A DNA stretch of 64,000 bases from Candidatus Delongbacteria bacterium (GTDB lineage: Bacteria; CAIWAD01). Both the position numbers and the translations under genes were made by a program. Positions 24,022-32,766 of the stretch are shown here, one piece after another. The stretch spans positions 124,001-188,000 of the forward strand of contig JBAYTZ010000002.1 in NCBI GenBank assembly GCA_041675285.1, in the 5' to 3' direction. Position 1 is the first letter of the stretch; each line of letters opens with the position of its first letter. The notes below the pieces were generated by a model. It ran no database searches, was not told the origin of the DNA, and saw only the letters and a list, made by a program, of their open reading frames with translations.

Positions 24022-25100
24022 TAGCTCAGCATCACGAACGCCGTCACCACCACGTTGAGCAGGGCCAGGGGCAGCATTTCCTTCCAACCCAGCCGCAGCA
24101 GGTGGTCGAAGCGGAAGCGCGGCAGGGTCCAACGGATCAGCAGCTGCAGCCAGCAGAAGAACAGCAGCTTGAGCAGGAAGGACCCGATGCGCAGGATGAA
24201 CACCACCAGCGGGGCCAGTTCCAGTGTCGCGCCATTGCCGAACACGAAGCCCGAGTCCGCCAGCCAGGGCACCTGCCAGCCGCCGAAGAACAGCGTGGTG
24301 ACCAGGGCGCCCAGCACCACGATTTCCATGAACTCGCCCAGCAGGAAGAGGGCGAACTTGGCCCCCGAGTATTCCAGGTTGTAGCCAATGATCTCGCTCT
24401 CGCCCTCGGGGATGTCGAAGGGCACGCGCTTGGTCTCGGCGATGGCCGCCGGCAGGAAGAGCAGGAAGGCCAGGGGCTGCGTGAACACGCCCCACTTGGG
24501 GATCCAGCCGAACCAGTGCTGGCCCTGGGCGGCCACGATCTCGGGCAGGCGCACGCTGCCCGTCACCAGCACGACGCCCACCAGGGACAGGCCCAGCACC
24601 ACCTCGTAGCTGATCATCTGACTGATGCCGCGCATGGCGCCCAGCTGGGCGAACTTGTTGTTGCTGGCCCAGCCGGCCAGCACCACGCTGTAAACGCCCA
24701 TGGAGCCGAAGGCCAGGATGTAGAGGAAGCCCACGTTCAGGTCGGCCACCTGGAGGGCGATCTCCCGGCCGCCGATGGTCAGCGGCGGGCCGAAGGGAAT
24801 CACGGCGAAGGTGACCATGGCGGCGAACAGGCCCACGAAGGGCGCGATGTTGAACAGGAAGCGGTTGGCGAAAGGCGGCACCCAGTCCTCCTTCGAGAAG
24901 GACTTGATCCCGTCGGCGAGGATGTTGAACAGGCCCCAGACCCGCAGTCCCAGGATGTCCGCGCGGTTGGCGCCGATGCGGTCCTGCATGACCGCGCTCT
25001 GCTTGCGCTCGGCCCAGGTCAGCAGGGCGGCCAGCGGCAGGATGACCCCCAGCAGGATCACCACCACCTTGACCAGCGCCAGCAGGATCTCGAACAGCAT
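24021..25100 (-). CDS. nuoH: NADH-quinone oxidoreductase subunit H
   Basis: A 359-residue membrane subunit with about eight helices. Family segments are clear: AERKQSAVMQDRIGANRA, ADGIKSFSKEDWVP, GWASNNKFAQLGAMRGISQ, YEVVLGLSL, FDIPEGESEIIGYNLEYSG and the C-terminal RWTLPRFRFDHLLRLGWK. NuoH helps form the quinone pocket where the peripheral arm meets the membrane arm. GGGAGAATCC precedes ATG 25100. Confidence 0.94.
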   Translation of the reverse strand: MLFEILLALVKVVVILLGVILPLAALLTWAERKQSAVMQDRIGANRADILGLRVWGLFNILADGIKSFSKEDWVPPFANRFLFNIAPFVGLFAAMVTFAVIPFGPPLTIGGREIALQVADLNVGFLYILAFGSMGVYSVVLAGWASNNKFAQLGAMRGISQMISYEVVLGLSLVGVVLVTGSVRLPEIVAAQGQHWFGWIPKWGVFTQPLAFLLFLPAAIAETKRVPFDIPEGESEIIGYNLEYSGAKFALFLLGEFMEIVVLGALVTTLFFGGWQVPWLADSGFVFGNGATLELAPLVVFILRIGSFLLKLLFFCWLQLLIRWTLPRFRFDHLLRLGWKEMLPLALLNVVVTAFVMLS

Positions 25101-25125
25101 GGATTCTCCCTTGGTTGAGACATCC

Positions 25126-25152
25126 GGTCCGCCACGCTCAGCGTGGCGGACC
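25126..25152 (-). promoter_or_regulatory. Perfect 12-bp hairpin between nuoG and nuoH
   Basis: GGTCCGCCACGC and GCGTGGCGGACC pair with no mismatch around the loop TCA. It is too strong to be chance in a 66-bp spacer and may stabilise or attenuate the transcript; no T-run follows. Confidence 0.6.
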
Positions 25153-25166
25153 TCCCGCCAAACTGC

Positions 25167-26792
25167 CTAGCGCGGGGCCGCCTCCTTCGACACGTGCCGG
25201 GACGGAGCCGGCGGCGACGGCAGTCCGCGCAGGGCCGGCACTTCGGCCTCCAGACGCTTGACCAGCGCGTCCAGCGTGGCCTGGGCGGGCCGGCGGCCCA
25301 GCCGGGCCCCCAGCTCCAGCAGCAGATCCACGCCCCGGTGGGCCGCGCCCAGCGGCGCGAAGGCCGCCTGGAAGCGCTGCCCCAGTCCGTCGCAATTGAT
25401 GAAGCTGCCGCTCTGCTCCGCCGTCACGGCGGCGGGCAACTGCACGTGGGCCAGGTTGTCCCAGGCCTGCTCCCGGGGCGTGATCACCAGCAGGAAGCGC
25501 AGGCGCGTCAGCAGGTCCCGGGCCTCGGCGCCCAACAGCCCGGGCAGGTCCCAATGGAAACAGACCAGGCTGCGCACGCGGCCGGAGCGGATCTCGTCCA
25601 GCAACTGGCCGTCCGCGAAGGCGCCGCGCTTGAGCCCCAGCGCCGCGCAGCCCGCGCGGTTGGGGTGCAGGTCGGCCTTCATCAGCAGTCCGTCCTCCGC
25701 GCCGCGGGGATCCAGTTCGAGCTGATAGTCCGCCCGCGTCACCTTGAGCTGGTCCAGGAAGAGCGAGCGTGCGGCCAGCAGGTCTTCGCAGCTCATGTCC
25801 GGGTTGAACAGCACGGCGGTCTGGTCGGCGTGCCGGCGCAACTCGTCGTCCAGGTGCCGCGCCGCCTCGCCCAAGGCGTCCTCCCAGTCCGTGACCGCCA
25901 GCTGGCCGTCGCGGGTCACCCGCGGCTGCTCCAGCCGGCCTTCATCGATGGCGGGATAGCCGTAGCGGCCGCGGTCGCAGAGCCACCACTGGTTGACCTG
26001 CTCGTTGAAGCGCGGCTTGACGCGCTGCACGCGCCGGCCGCTCTCCGGGTTCTTGTAGTCCCGCTGCTCGTCGAACTGCAGTTCCACGTTGCAGCCCTTG
26101 CTGCAGCCCGGGCAGATGCTGTCCGCCTTGCGCAGGAACCAGACCCGGCGCTGGAAACGGAAGTCGCGGTCCGTCAGGGCCCCCACGGGACAGAGGTCGA
26201 CGACGTTGCCCGAGTAGGGGTTGTCCAGCGATTTGCCCTCGGCCAGATGCAGCGTGCTGTGGCTGCCGCGCTCCTCGATGCCCAGCTCGTGGGTGCCGGT
26301 GACCTCCTGGCAGAAGCGCACGCAGCGCGAGCAGAGCACGCAGCGCTCCGAGTCCAGCATCACGTGCGGTCCGATGGGCTGGCGCTTGGGCTTGTGGACG
26401 GGTTCCGTCTCCCGGCGGCTGCCGGTGTCGATGGCCCCCCACTCCATGTAGTAGTCCTGCAGCTTGCACTCGCCCGCGCAGTCGCAGTAGGGACAATCGA
26501 TGGGATGGTTGAGCAGCAGGAATTCCATCACGCCCTGGCGCGTGTCCAGCACATCGGCGCTGGCGGTGCGGATGGTCATGCCGTCCAGCGCGGGTTCCAC
26601 GCAGGAGGCGGCCACGCGCGAGCGGCCGCCCATCTCGATCTCGACCATGCACATGCGGCAGTTGCCCGCGACGCTGAGGCCGGGGTGGTAGCAGAAATGC
26701 GGCACCACCACGCCCGCCTGCTTGCAGGCCTCGATCAGGCGCGTGCCGGACGGAACCTCCACCGGGCGGCCGTCGACGGTCAACTTGGGCAT
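25167..26792 (-). CDS. nuoG: NADH-quinone oxidoreductase subunit G (short)
   Basis: A 541-residue protein. The N-terminal 2Fe-2S domain (HFCYHPGLSVAGNCRMCMVEIE), the His/Cys segment (HPIDCPYCDCAGECKLQD), the 4Fe-4S pair (RCVLCSRCVRFCQ and LCPVGALT) and a CPGCSKGCNV motif near residue 228 are all present. The molybdopterin-oxidoreductase-like part that follows is much shorter than in standard NuoG (about 700-900 residues), so the C-terminal half is abbreviated. It should relay electrons towards NuoB/I. It is separated from nuoD by 213 bp holding a large inverted repeat where nuoE and nuoF would normally be. Confidence 0.9.
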   Translation of the reverse strand: MPKLTVDGRPVEVPSGTRLIEACKQAGVVVPHFCYHPGLSVAGNCRMCMVEIEMGGRSRVAASCVEPALDGMTIRTASADVLDTRQGVMEFLLLNHPIDCPYCDCAGECKLQDYYMEWGAIDTGSRRETEPVHKPKRQPIGPHVMLDSERCVLCSRCVRFCQEVTGTHELGIEERGSHSTLHLAEGKSLDNPYSGNVVDLCPVGALTDRDFRFQRRVWFLRKADSICPGCSKGCNVELQFDEQRDYKNPESGRRVQRVKPRFNEQVNQWWLCDRGRYGYPAIDEGRLEQPRVTRDGQLAVTDWEDALGEAARHLDDELRRHADQTAVLFNPDMSCEDLLAARSLFLDQLKVTRADYQLELDPRGAEDGLLMKADLHPNRAGCAALGLKRGAFADGQLLDEIRSGRVRSLVCFHWDLPGLLGAEARDLLTRLRFLLVITPREQAWDNLAHVQLPAAVTAEQSGSFINCDGLGQRFQAAFAPLGAAHRGVDLLLELGARLGRRPAQATLDALVKRLEAEVPALRGLPSPPAPSRHVSKEAAPR

Positions 26793-26865
26793 TCCCTCAC
26801 TCCTTCCACAGGCGTCGGGGCATTCCAGGGGACACTCGTGTCCATACTACTTATGCCAACTCGCG

Positions 26866-27003
26866 CCGGCCATCAAGAGAACCACAGACCCACAGACACC
26901 CGGGCCAGAAAGCGGGCGCGTGGGTGGGGGAACTCGGCAGGACCCGCCGGCAGCGTCCGTTCCAGGGCCCATCTGGGCAGTCTGTGGTTCTCTTCATGGC
27001 CGG
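26866..27003. repeat. Long inverted repeat in nuoD-nuoG gap
   Basis: Two 24-bp arms (26866-26889 and 26980-27003) match as inverted copies with one mismatch; each contains AAGAGAACCACAGAC. The 90-bp centre is GC-rich and has further pairing. The fold fills most of the 213-bp space between nuoD and nuoG. The ACCACAGAC start recalls the short ACAGAGAC repeats at 57938-57960. It could be a miniature mobile element, a scar of lost nuoE/F genes or an RNA structure. No ORF in it is convincing. Confidence 0.7.
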
Positions 27004-27005
27004 TC

Positions 27006-28220
27006 TCAGCGATCCAGCTCGCCGCCGATCATGTTGATCGAGCCGAAAATGGGGACCACGTCCGCGATGGAGCGGCCGATGATCATCTCCTTCAGGGCCT
27101 GGGTGATCCCGAAACAGGGCGGCCGGCAGCGCACCTTCCAGGGCTGCTCGCCCCCCGTGGACACCAGGTAAAAGCCCAGCTCGCCGTTGCCGCCCTCCAC
27201 GGCGTGATACACGGCGCCGGGTGGCGGGGTCAGCATGTGGCCCCACATGTGGTGCTTGAAGTGGTTCATCAGGCCTTCGATCCGCGTGTAGACCTGCTCC
27301 TTGGGCGGCGCCGTGTAGCGCGCGTCGGGAACGCTGACCGGGCCGTCCGCCGGCAGCTTGGCCAGGCTCTGCTCGACGATGCGCAGGCTCTGCTCCATCT
27401 CGTGGAGCCGCACCAGGTAGCGGTCGTAGCAGTCGCCGCCGCTGCACACCGGAATGTCGAAGTCCACCTGGTTGTACAACAGGTAGGGATGCTGGACGCG
27501 CACGTCGTACTCGATCCCCGCCGCGCGGGCCACGGGGCCCGTGAAGCCGTAGCTCAGGCAGGTCGCGCGGTCCAGGGCCCCCACGCCGCGCGTGCGGTCG
27601 ATGAAGATCCGGTTGTCGCTCATCAGCTGGTCGATCTCGCGGTTGATGTCACGCAGGTCGGTGAAGAGCTCGAGGATCTCCTCCTTCATGCCCGGGTAGG
27701 GCTCATAGGCCAACCCGCCAATGCGCGTGTAGCTGGTGGTCACCCGGGCGCCGCAGATCTTCTCCAGCACTTCCCAGATCAGGTCGCGGCCCTTGATCAG
27801 GTAGAGGAAGGCCGTGAAGGCGCCCAGCTCCATGCACGAGGCCGCGATGCAGGTCTGGTGGTCGCAGATGCGCATCAGCTCGCTGGTCAGCATGCGCAGC
27901 CACTGGCCGCGCACGGGGACCTCGATGTCCAGCAGCTTCTCCACGGCCATGTGGTAGCCCACGTCGTTGATGATCGGCGAGACGTAGTTGAGCCGGTCCA
28001 CGTAGACCACGCACTGGTTCCAGGGGTGGTTCTCGCACATCTTCTCGAAGCCGCGGTGCAGGTAGCCGATCTCGATGTCGCAGTCGGTGATCTCCTCGCC
28101 CTGGGTGCGCACCTTGAGCCGCACGATGCCGTGCGTGGTGGGATGGCTGGGCCCCATGTTGAGGGTCATTTCCGTGGAGTGGGCCGTGATGGGCGGGGTT
28201 CCGCCGCTCTGCTCAGACAT
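27006..28220 (-). CDS. nuoD: NADH-quinone oxidoreductase subunit D
   Basis: A 404-residue 49-kDa-type subunit. Conserved parts are NMGPSHPTTHGIVRL, IGYLHRGFEKMCE, YVDRLNYVSP, MELGAFTAFLYL, FTDLRDINREIDQLM, SYGFTGPVARAAG and the C-terminal DVVPIFGSINMIGGELDR. Its His and Tyr residues line the quinone site. Start ATG 28220 has GGAGG nine bases upstream and overlaps the end of nuoC by 8 nt; ATG 28229 is an alternative. Confidence 0.94.
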   Translation of the reverse strand: MSEQSGGTPPITAHSTEMTLNMGPSHPTTHGIVRLKVRTQGEEITDCDIEIGYLHRGFEKMCENHPWNQCVVYVDRLNYVSPIINDVGYHMAVEKLLDIEVPVRGQWLRMLTSELMRICDHQTCIAASCMELGAFTAFLYLIKGRDLIWEVLEKICGARVTTSYTRIGGLAYEPYPGMKEEILELFTDLRDINREIDQLMSDNRIFIDRTRGVGALDRATCLSYGFTGPVARAAGIEYDVRVQHPYLLYNQVDFDIPVCSGGDCYDRYLVRLHEMEQSLRIVEQSLAKLPADGPVSVPDARYTAPPKEQVYTRIEGLMNHFKHHMWGHMLTPPPGAVYHAVEGGNGELGFYLVSTGGEQPWKVRCRPPCFGITQALKEMIIGRSIADVVPIFGSINMIGGELDR

Positions 28221-28782
28221 CCGCTTCATCCTCCCGCGGCTGGGACGCACCGCCACCCACGGCCTCCGGCCCGATCAGGGGCTGGCGGGCCTTCATCTTG
28301 TAGTCCTTGCGCAGGGGATGCCCCTTGAACTCGTCGTACAACAGCAGCCGGCGCAGGTCCGGGTGGCCCGCGAAGCGGATGCCGTAGAGATCCCAGATCT
28401 CCCGCTCGTACCAGTCGGCGGCCTTCCAGAGGCCGGTGAGCGTGGGCAGCTCGGCGCGCTCCTCCTGGAGCGGCACGCAGACCCGCAGGCGCCGGTTGCC
28501 GGACAGGCTGTAGAAGTGGGCCACCACCTCGAAGCGGACCGGGCGCTGCCCCAGGTAGTCCACGGCGGTCAGGTCCAGCAGGTACTCGAAGCCCTCGTCC
28601 TCCTTGAGCCAGCGCGCCAGGGTGGGCCAGATCTCCCGGCGCACCGTGACCTCGCGCTCGCCGAAGGCCTCGCTGAAGCCCAGCACGGCGCTCTCGAAGC
28701 GCTCGCTGATCCGCTCCGTAAGCTCGGGGCCGGCCCAGCTGCCCGTGGCCTGGAAGGTCCGCTCCGTCCGCGTCCCGCTCAT
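28213..28782 (-). CDS. nuoC: NADH-quinone oxidoreductase subunit C
   Basis: A 189-residue 30-kDa-type subunit with the signature DLTAVDYLG, LTGLWKAADWYEREIWDLYG, DLRRLLLYDEFKGHPLRKDY. It is separate from NuoD, not fused as in E. coli. It binds NuoD and NuoB in the peripheral arm. The gene starts one base after the nuoB stop and overlaps nuoD. Confidence 0.93.
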   Translation of the reverse strand: MSGTRTERTFQATGSWAGPELTERISERFESAVLGFSEAFGEREVTVRREIWPTLARWLKEDEGFEYLLDLTAVDYLGQRPVRFEVVAHFYSLSGNRRLRVCVPLQEERAELPTLTGLWKAADWYEREIWDLYGIRFAGHPDLRRLLLYDEFKGHPLRKDYKMKARQPLIGPEAVGGGASQPREDEADV

Positions 28783-28783
28783 C

Positions 28784-29272
28784 TCAGACCTCGTGCTTCT
28801 GGTGCTGGATCTTGGCCTGCAGCTTGATCAGTCCGTCCATCACGATCTCCGGGTGGGGCGGACAGCCCGGGATGTAGATGTCCACGGGAATGATTTGGTC
28901 GATGCCCTGCAGCACGGCGTAGTTGTTGTAGGGTCCCCCGGAGATGGTGCAGGCGCCGAAGGCCACCACCCACTTGGGCTCGCACATCTGGTCGTAGACC
29001 TGCTTGAGCACGGGGGCCATCTTGTGCGTGATGGTGCCCACCACCAGCAGCACGTCGCTCTGGCGCGGGCTGAAGCGCGGCAGGCCGGCGCCGAAGCGGT
29101 CCATGTCGTAGCGGCTGCAGGCGGCGGACATGTACTCCATCCCGCAGCAGGCCGTCACGAAGGGATAGTTGAAGATCGAGTACTTGCGTCCCCAGCCCAG
29201 CACCTTGTCGAGCTTGGTGGTGACGAAGGGTTCGGCCAGTTCCAGGCTGCGCTGGACGGGGCTCAGTTCCAT
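28784..29272 (-). CDS. nuoB: NADH-quinone oxidoreductase subunit B
   Basis: A 162-residue PSST-type subunit. The N2 4Fe-4S cluster ligands are seen in TACCGMEYM, AFGACTISGG and YIPGCPPHPE. It is the last redox centre before quinone. The start MELSPVQ at 29272 lies inside the end of nuoA (10-nt overlap), giving translational coupling. Confidence 0.94.
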   Translation of the reverse strand: MELSPVQRSLELAEPFVTTKLDKVLGWGRKYSIFNYPFVTACCGMEYMSAACSRYDMDRFGAGLPRFSPRQSDVLLVVGTITHKMAPVLKQVYDQMCEPKWVVAFGACTISGGPYNNYAVLQGIDQIIPVDIYIPGCPPHPEIVMDGLIKLQAKIQHQKHEV

Positions 29273-29631
29273 GCGACGATTCCTTTCCGCAGCACGTAGA
29301 TGAGGCCCACGCCCAGGGCGCCCACGAAGACCAGGATCTCCAGCAGCCCGAAGAGCCCCAGCCGGCTGTAGCTCACGGCCCAGGGATAGAGGAAGATGGT
29401 CTCGATGTCGAAGATGACGAAGAGGATCGCGATCAAGTAAAAGCGGGAGTTGAGGCCGCCCTCGCGCGGGCTGCCCACGGGCGTCATGCCGCATTCGAAG
29501 GGCTGGAGCTTCAGGCGGTTGAAGCGTTTGGGACCCAGGTAGGTGGCGGCCAGGTACATGACCGTCACCAGGCCCAGGGCCAGGGCGAAGAGCACGGCCA
29601 GGGCCAGCACGTTGGGATTGAAGTCGGTCAT
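29263..29631 (-). CDS. nuoA: NADH-quinone oxidoreductase subunit A
   Basis: A 122-residue membrane subunit with three helices and the family segment KLQPFECGMTPVGSPRE followed by RFYLIAILFVIFDIETIFLYP. The Cys-containing loop contacts the quinone tunnel. It is the first gene of the nuo run; a candidate TATATT box and paired hairpins lie 70-125 bp upstream. Confidence 0.94.
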   Translation of the reverse strand: MTDFNPNVLALAVLFALALGLVTVMYLAATYLGPKRFNRLKLQPFECGMTPVGSPREGGLNSRFYLIAILFVIFDIETIFLYPWAVSYSRLGLFGLLEILVFVGALGVGLIYVLRKGIVAWN

Positions 29632-29727
29632 CCTGTCCTCGTCGGCTCAGTGCCGGCCCGGCGCCGGTGACACAAGGATCCTGGAAATGCAGGGATTCTC
29701 AGCTTTGGCGGAAAATATAGGGATTGA

Positions 29728-29755
29728 GGCCGGAAGGCCGAACCCCGCGGCGGGG
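29728..29755 (-). terminator. Paired hairpins between subtilase gene and nuoA
   Basis: On the minus strand CCCCG/CGGGG and GGCC/GGCC (loop of four) form two small stems directly after the subtilase stop, followed by CTATATTTTCC. They may end subtilase transcription; the AT-rich stretch includes a TATATT that could serve as the nuoA -10 box. Confidence 0.4.
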
Positions 29756-29766
29756 CCCGGCGGCGT

Positions 29767-31905
29767 TCAGGGGGCCAGATCCCCCGGGCGCAGTTCCAGG
29801 TCCGGCGGGTCGCTGCCCACGTTGAGCAGGATGGATTCCCACTCCACGACCTGGCTGGTGTCGCCGGTCACGCTGATCACCTGGCTGCTGGAGAAATCCA
29901 CCGGCAGCAGGCTCAAGGTTTGCACCACCACGCTCAGGCGGGCCACGGTTCCGCTGGGCAGATCCAGACCCTGGCTGTCCCCCACCCGATCCAGCACCAA
30001 GTGGGCGCCGTCCAGGCGCGCGTCCAGCACGGTCACCTGGGGTGTGAAACCGCCGTCCTGCAGGACGGGCCCGGGCTCCGCGGCGATCAGCCGCAGGGCG
30101 CCCGCCGGCCAGCTCATGTCCAGGTCGATGCCGCGCACCGCCAGACCGCCGTCCAGCTCCACCTCCAGCAGCAGCGTGTCCCCCAGCGCCACCACCGAGC
30201 GCGTGGACTGGAAGCGCAGCTTGGCCACGGGCTCCAGGCCCGTCAACAGCAGCGACCAGTCCTGGGCCGCCTGCAGCGCGTCCGCCTGGATGCGCAGCTG
30301 GAAGTACTCGCCCGGGGCGGCGGGCTGCCAGTCGACGCGTTCCACGTTGTCCAGGTGGTTGCCGAGGGCCTGGGCGGGGCGATCCGGATGGGTCGGGTCC
30401 AGGGCCCAGGCCAGGCGCTCCTCCGGCCCGGTCAGGGAGTGCAGGCTGAGGTTCAGATCGTGGACCAGCCGCGGGCTGGGGTTGTCCAGGGCGGGCGGCT
30501 GCGGCACGGCCGGGTAGTCGGTCCAGGCCAGGGTGACCCGCACAGGGCCGCCCAGGGTCCGCATGTTGATCCACTTCTGGCTGTTGGCGGAGAGCCGGCC
30601 CTGGAGGATCCGCCGCCGGCGCGCGTTGTCGTCCAGCAGGAGATCCGCCGCGCTGCGGGCGTTCACCATGCCCCAGCCGGCCTGGTAGTCCGGCCCGGCG
30701 CCGGGCCCGACCTCGTCGGCCGTGTGCAGCAGCAGCCCGCGCAGGGTGGACGAGAGGGGTGCCTGGGGCGCGCCCGCCGGACCTGAATGGCCCAGCGCGT
30801 ACAACTGGGACAACAAGGCCGCCGCGCCCGCCACGGTGGGGGCCGCCGCCGAGGTGCCGGAGAAGGCCGTGTAGTCCGAGTCCGCCGCCCGGGAGGTGGT
30901 GATCAGCGAGGTGCCGTTGGAGACCAGGTCGGGTTTGATCCGCCCGTCGTCGCTGGGCCCGTAGGACGTGAAGCTGGTGAGGACCACGCCTTCCGGATTG
31001 GTCCAGCCCAGGGGCAGATCCTCCACGGCCCCCACCACCAGGCCGTTCTTGAAGACGGCCTCCGGGGGCAGCGTGTCGAAGCCCGTGCCGCCGCCGTCGG
31101 GATCGCGGGGATCAAAGCTCTGCGTCCAGCTGCCGTTCTGGAAGACGAAGTGCGGGGTGGCCGGACCGGGACCGGTGTCCAGGCGGTGGTTGCCCGCCGA
31201 ACGGACCATCAAGTAATGGGGCTCCAGCCAGGTCAGCTCGTCCATCAGGGCCGCGGTGGAGTTGTAGTAGCCGAAATCCGTGTCCTCGTGCGAGTCCAGG
31301 GCCGGGTCGCCGTACCAGTACCAGGTGGAGCCCACCAGACCCCAGCCCACGGCGGCGCCGTAGCTGTGGTTGGAGATCTGCAGCCCGGACCAGGCCGCGT
31401 TCTGCATCTCCGTCTGGTCGTCGTTCCAGTCCCAGCACTTGAGCTGCGCCGCGGGAGCCATCCCGCGCACCCCTGCGCCCAGACCCGTCGCCACCAGGAT
31501 GCCCGCCACGGCCGTGGAGTGGGTGGCCACGCTGCTGGCGTCGTCCTGCTGCAGCACGCGGCCGACGTATTCCAGGTGGGTGGGCCGCGGGGCCCCGGCG
31601 TCCCACATGCCCAGGGTTTGGATGCCGGCCCCGGTCAACTGCGTGCCCGCCGAACCGCCGGGCCAGAGCTCGTCCAGACGCATGCTCTGCGCCGCCACCA
31701 GGGTGTGGGCTTCGTAGTAGACGGGCCGGTCGCGTTCGTTCAGCCCGGCCATGTACAAGCCGGGCTGCAGATTGAGCAGACCCGCCGGCCCGCTGCGCTC
31801 CGCCCGCAGGCGCTCCGCTTCCGGACCCTGGCGCAGGGTGGGCGTCAGGGCCGCCCAAGGGCTGCCAGTCGCCAGCATGGTGAGGATCAGCAAGCCGATG
31901 CGCAT
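29767..31905 (-). CDS. Secreted subtilisin-like (S8) serine protease
   Basis: The 712-residue protein begins MRIGLLILTMLATGSPWAA, a signal peptide. The S8 catalytic triad is visible: Asp in TLGMWDAGAP, His in ATHSTAVAGIL, the oxyanion Asn in VRSAGNHR and Ser in FSGTSAAAPTVAGAA. A jelly-roll domain (about 430-560) follows, and the last 150 residues look like a cohesin-type beta domain (RSVVALGDTLLLEVELDG). Unlike other large exported proteins of the window it has no YPNPFNP sorting tail. ATG 31905 is chosen for the signal peptide; a TTG at 31923 is also possible because the ribosome site is weak. Confidence 0.88.
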   Translation of the reverse strand: MRIGLLILTMLATGSPWAALTPTLRQGPEAERLRAERSGPAGLLNLQPGLYMAGLNERDRPVYYEAHTLVAAQSMRLDELWPGGSAGTQLTGAGIQTLGMWDAGAPRPTHLEYVGRVLQQDDASSVATHSTAVAGILVATGLGAGVRGMAPAAQLKCWDWNDDQTEMQNAAWSGLQISNHSYGAAVGWGLVGSTWYWYGDPALDSHEDTDFGYYNSTAALMDELTWLEPHYLMVRSAGNHRLDTGPGPATPHFVFQNGSWTQSFDPRDPDGGGTGFDTLPPEAVFKNGLVVGAVEDLPLGWTNPEGVVLTSFTSYGPSDDGRIKPDLVSNGTSLITTSRAADSDYTAFSGTSAAAPTVAGAAALLSQLYALGHSGPAGAPQAPLSSTLRGLLLHTADEVGPGAGPDYQAGWGMVNARSAADLLLDDNARRRRILQGRLSANSQKWINMRTLGGPVRVTLAWTDYPAVPQPPALDNPSPRLVHDLNLSLHSLTGPEERLAWALDPTHPDRPAQALGNHLDNVERVDWQPAAPGEYFQLRIQADALQAAQDWSLLLTGLEPVAKLRFQSTRSVVALGDTLLLEVELDGGLAVRGIDLDMSWPAGALRLIAAEPGPVLQDGGFTPQVTVLDARLDGAHLVLDRVGDSQGLDLPSGTVARLSVVVQTLSLLPVDFSSSQVISVTGDTSQVVEWESILLNVGSDPPDLELRPGDLAP

Positions 31906-32051
31906 GTGGTGGCTTTCGAGCAACGCTGTGTGTGGGCTGCCGGCGGAGAGTCCGCCCGCGGCATGTCCAATTCGACCGGCCCCAAACTAGGAAAGACCGC
32001 GCGGAGCCCGGCAGCCCTTCGCTATTCACTTTCCAAAGCGAGCAAAACGCA

Positions 32052-32075
32052 AACGGGCCGCCAAGGCGACCCGTT
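32052..32075 (-). terminator. Terminator after tonB gene
   Basis: Minus-strand AACGGGTCGCC, TTG and GGCGGCCCGTT fold with one bulge and are followed by TGCGTTTTGC. It lies 20 bp past the TonB-type stop and ends the exbB-exbD-exbD-tonB unit. Confidence 0.65.
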
Positions 32076-32095
32076 CACATGATCGAAGAAGCGGA

Positions 32096-32761
32096 TCAGT
32101 TGCCGGTCAGCTCGAACTTGATGACCTGCTGCATGCGCACGGCCACGGCCTTGTCACGCTGGCGGCCCGGCTTGAACTTCATCTTGCGCAGGGCCTCGAT
32201 GGCCGCGTCGCCGAAACCCAGGCCTTCCGGACGCTCGCCCTGGATGACGAAATCCCGCGGGCTGCCGTCCGGACCCACCACGAAGACGATCTGGGCCAGG
32301 CCTTCCACGGAGGCGCGCTGGGCCATCTCGGGGTACTTGACGGCCTTGTAGAGGGCCGCGGTGCCGCCGATCAGCTCGGGCTGCTCCTCCACGGCGAAGA
32401 ACTCCACGATCTCGCCTTCACCGGCGCCGGCGGGCGAGGGCGGGGGCGGGGGCGGGGCGATGTCCCAGTTGTCGTCGTCGGCGAAATCGATGGCCTCGTC
32501 GTCCGAAACCTCCTCGTCCTCCGCGGCGATGGTGAAGGTGGGACGGCTGGGCTTGGGCACGGTCTTCTGTTGCACCGTACGCTCGATCTCCTCCACCTGG
32601 ATCTCCTCGGGCACGTACTCCCGCACCTTGACATCCGTGGAGAGCTGCTTGGAGATGATGAACATCAGCAGGAAGATGGTGATGGCGATGGCCAGCCCCA
32701 GCTCCGTGAGCATGGGCAGCTTGCGCCGGATGTCCATCTCGGGGTTGCGTTCTGCATACAT
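32096..32761 (-). CDS. tonB: TonB-type energy transducer
   Basis: The 221-residue protein has an N-terminal cytoplasmic segment, one membrane helix (LGLAIAITIFLLMFIIS), an acidic/proline spacer that includes a run of six prolines, and a C-terminal TonB domain: VKYPEMAQRASVEGLAQIVFVVGPDGSP, then ALRKMKFKPGRQRDKAVAV. It should carry proton-motive energy to outer-membrane receptors. The spacer is short for spanning a thick periplasm. It lies 5 bp after an ExbD gene. Start ATG 32761. Confidence 0.88.
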   Translation of the reverse strand: MYAERNPEMDIRRKLPMLTELGLAIAITIFLLMFIISKQLSTDVKVREYVPEEIQVEEIERTVQQKTVPKPSRPTFTIAAEDEEVSDDEAIDFADDDNWDIAPPPPPPSPAGAGEGEIVEFFAVEEQPELIGGTAALYKAVKYPEMAQRASVEGLAQIVFVVGPDGSPRDFVIQGERPEGLGFGDAAIEALRKMKFKPGRQRDKAVAVRMQQVIKFELTGN

Positions 32762-32766
32762 GGCAC

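Noticed and set aside
26866..27003. Remnant of a nuoE or nuoF gene in the nuoD-nuoG gap
   Set aside because: No frame in the gap gives recognisable NuoE or NuoF residues; only the inverted repeat is seen.
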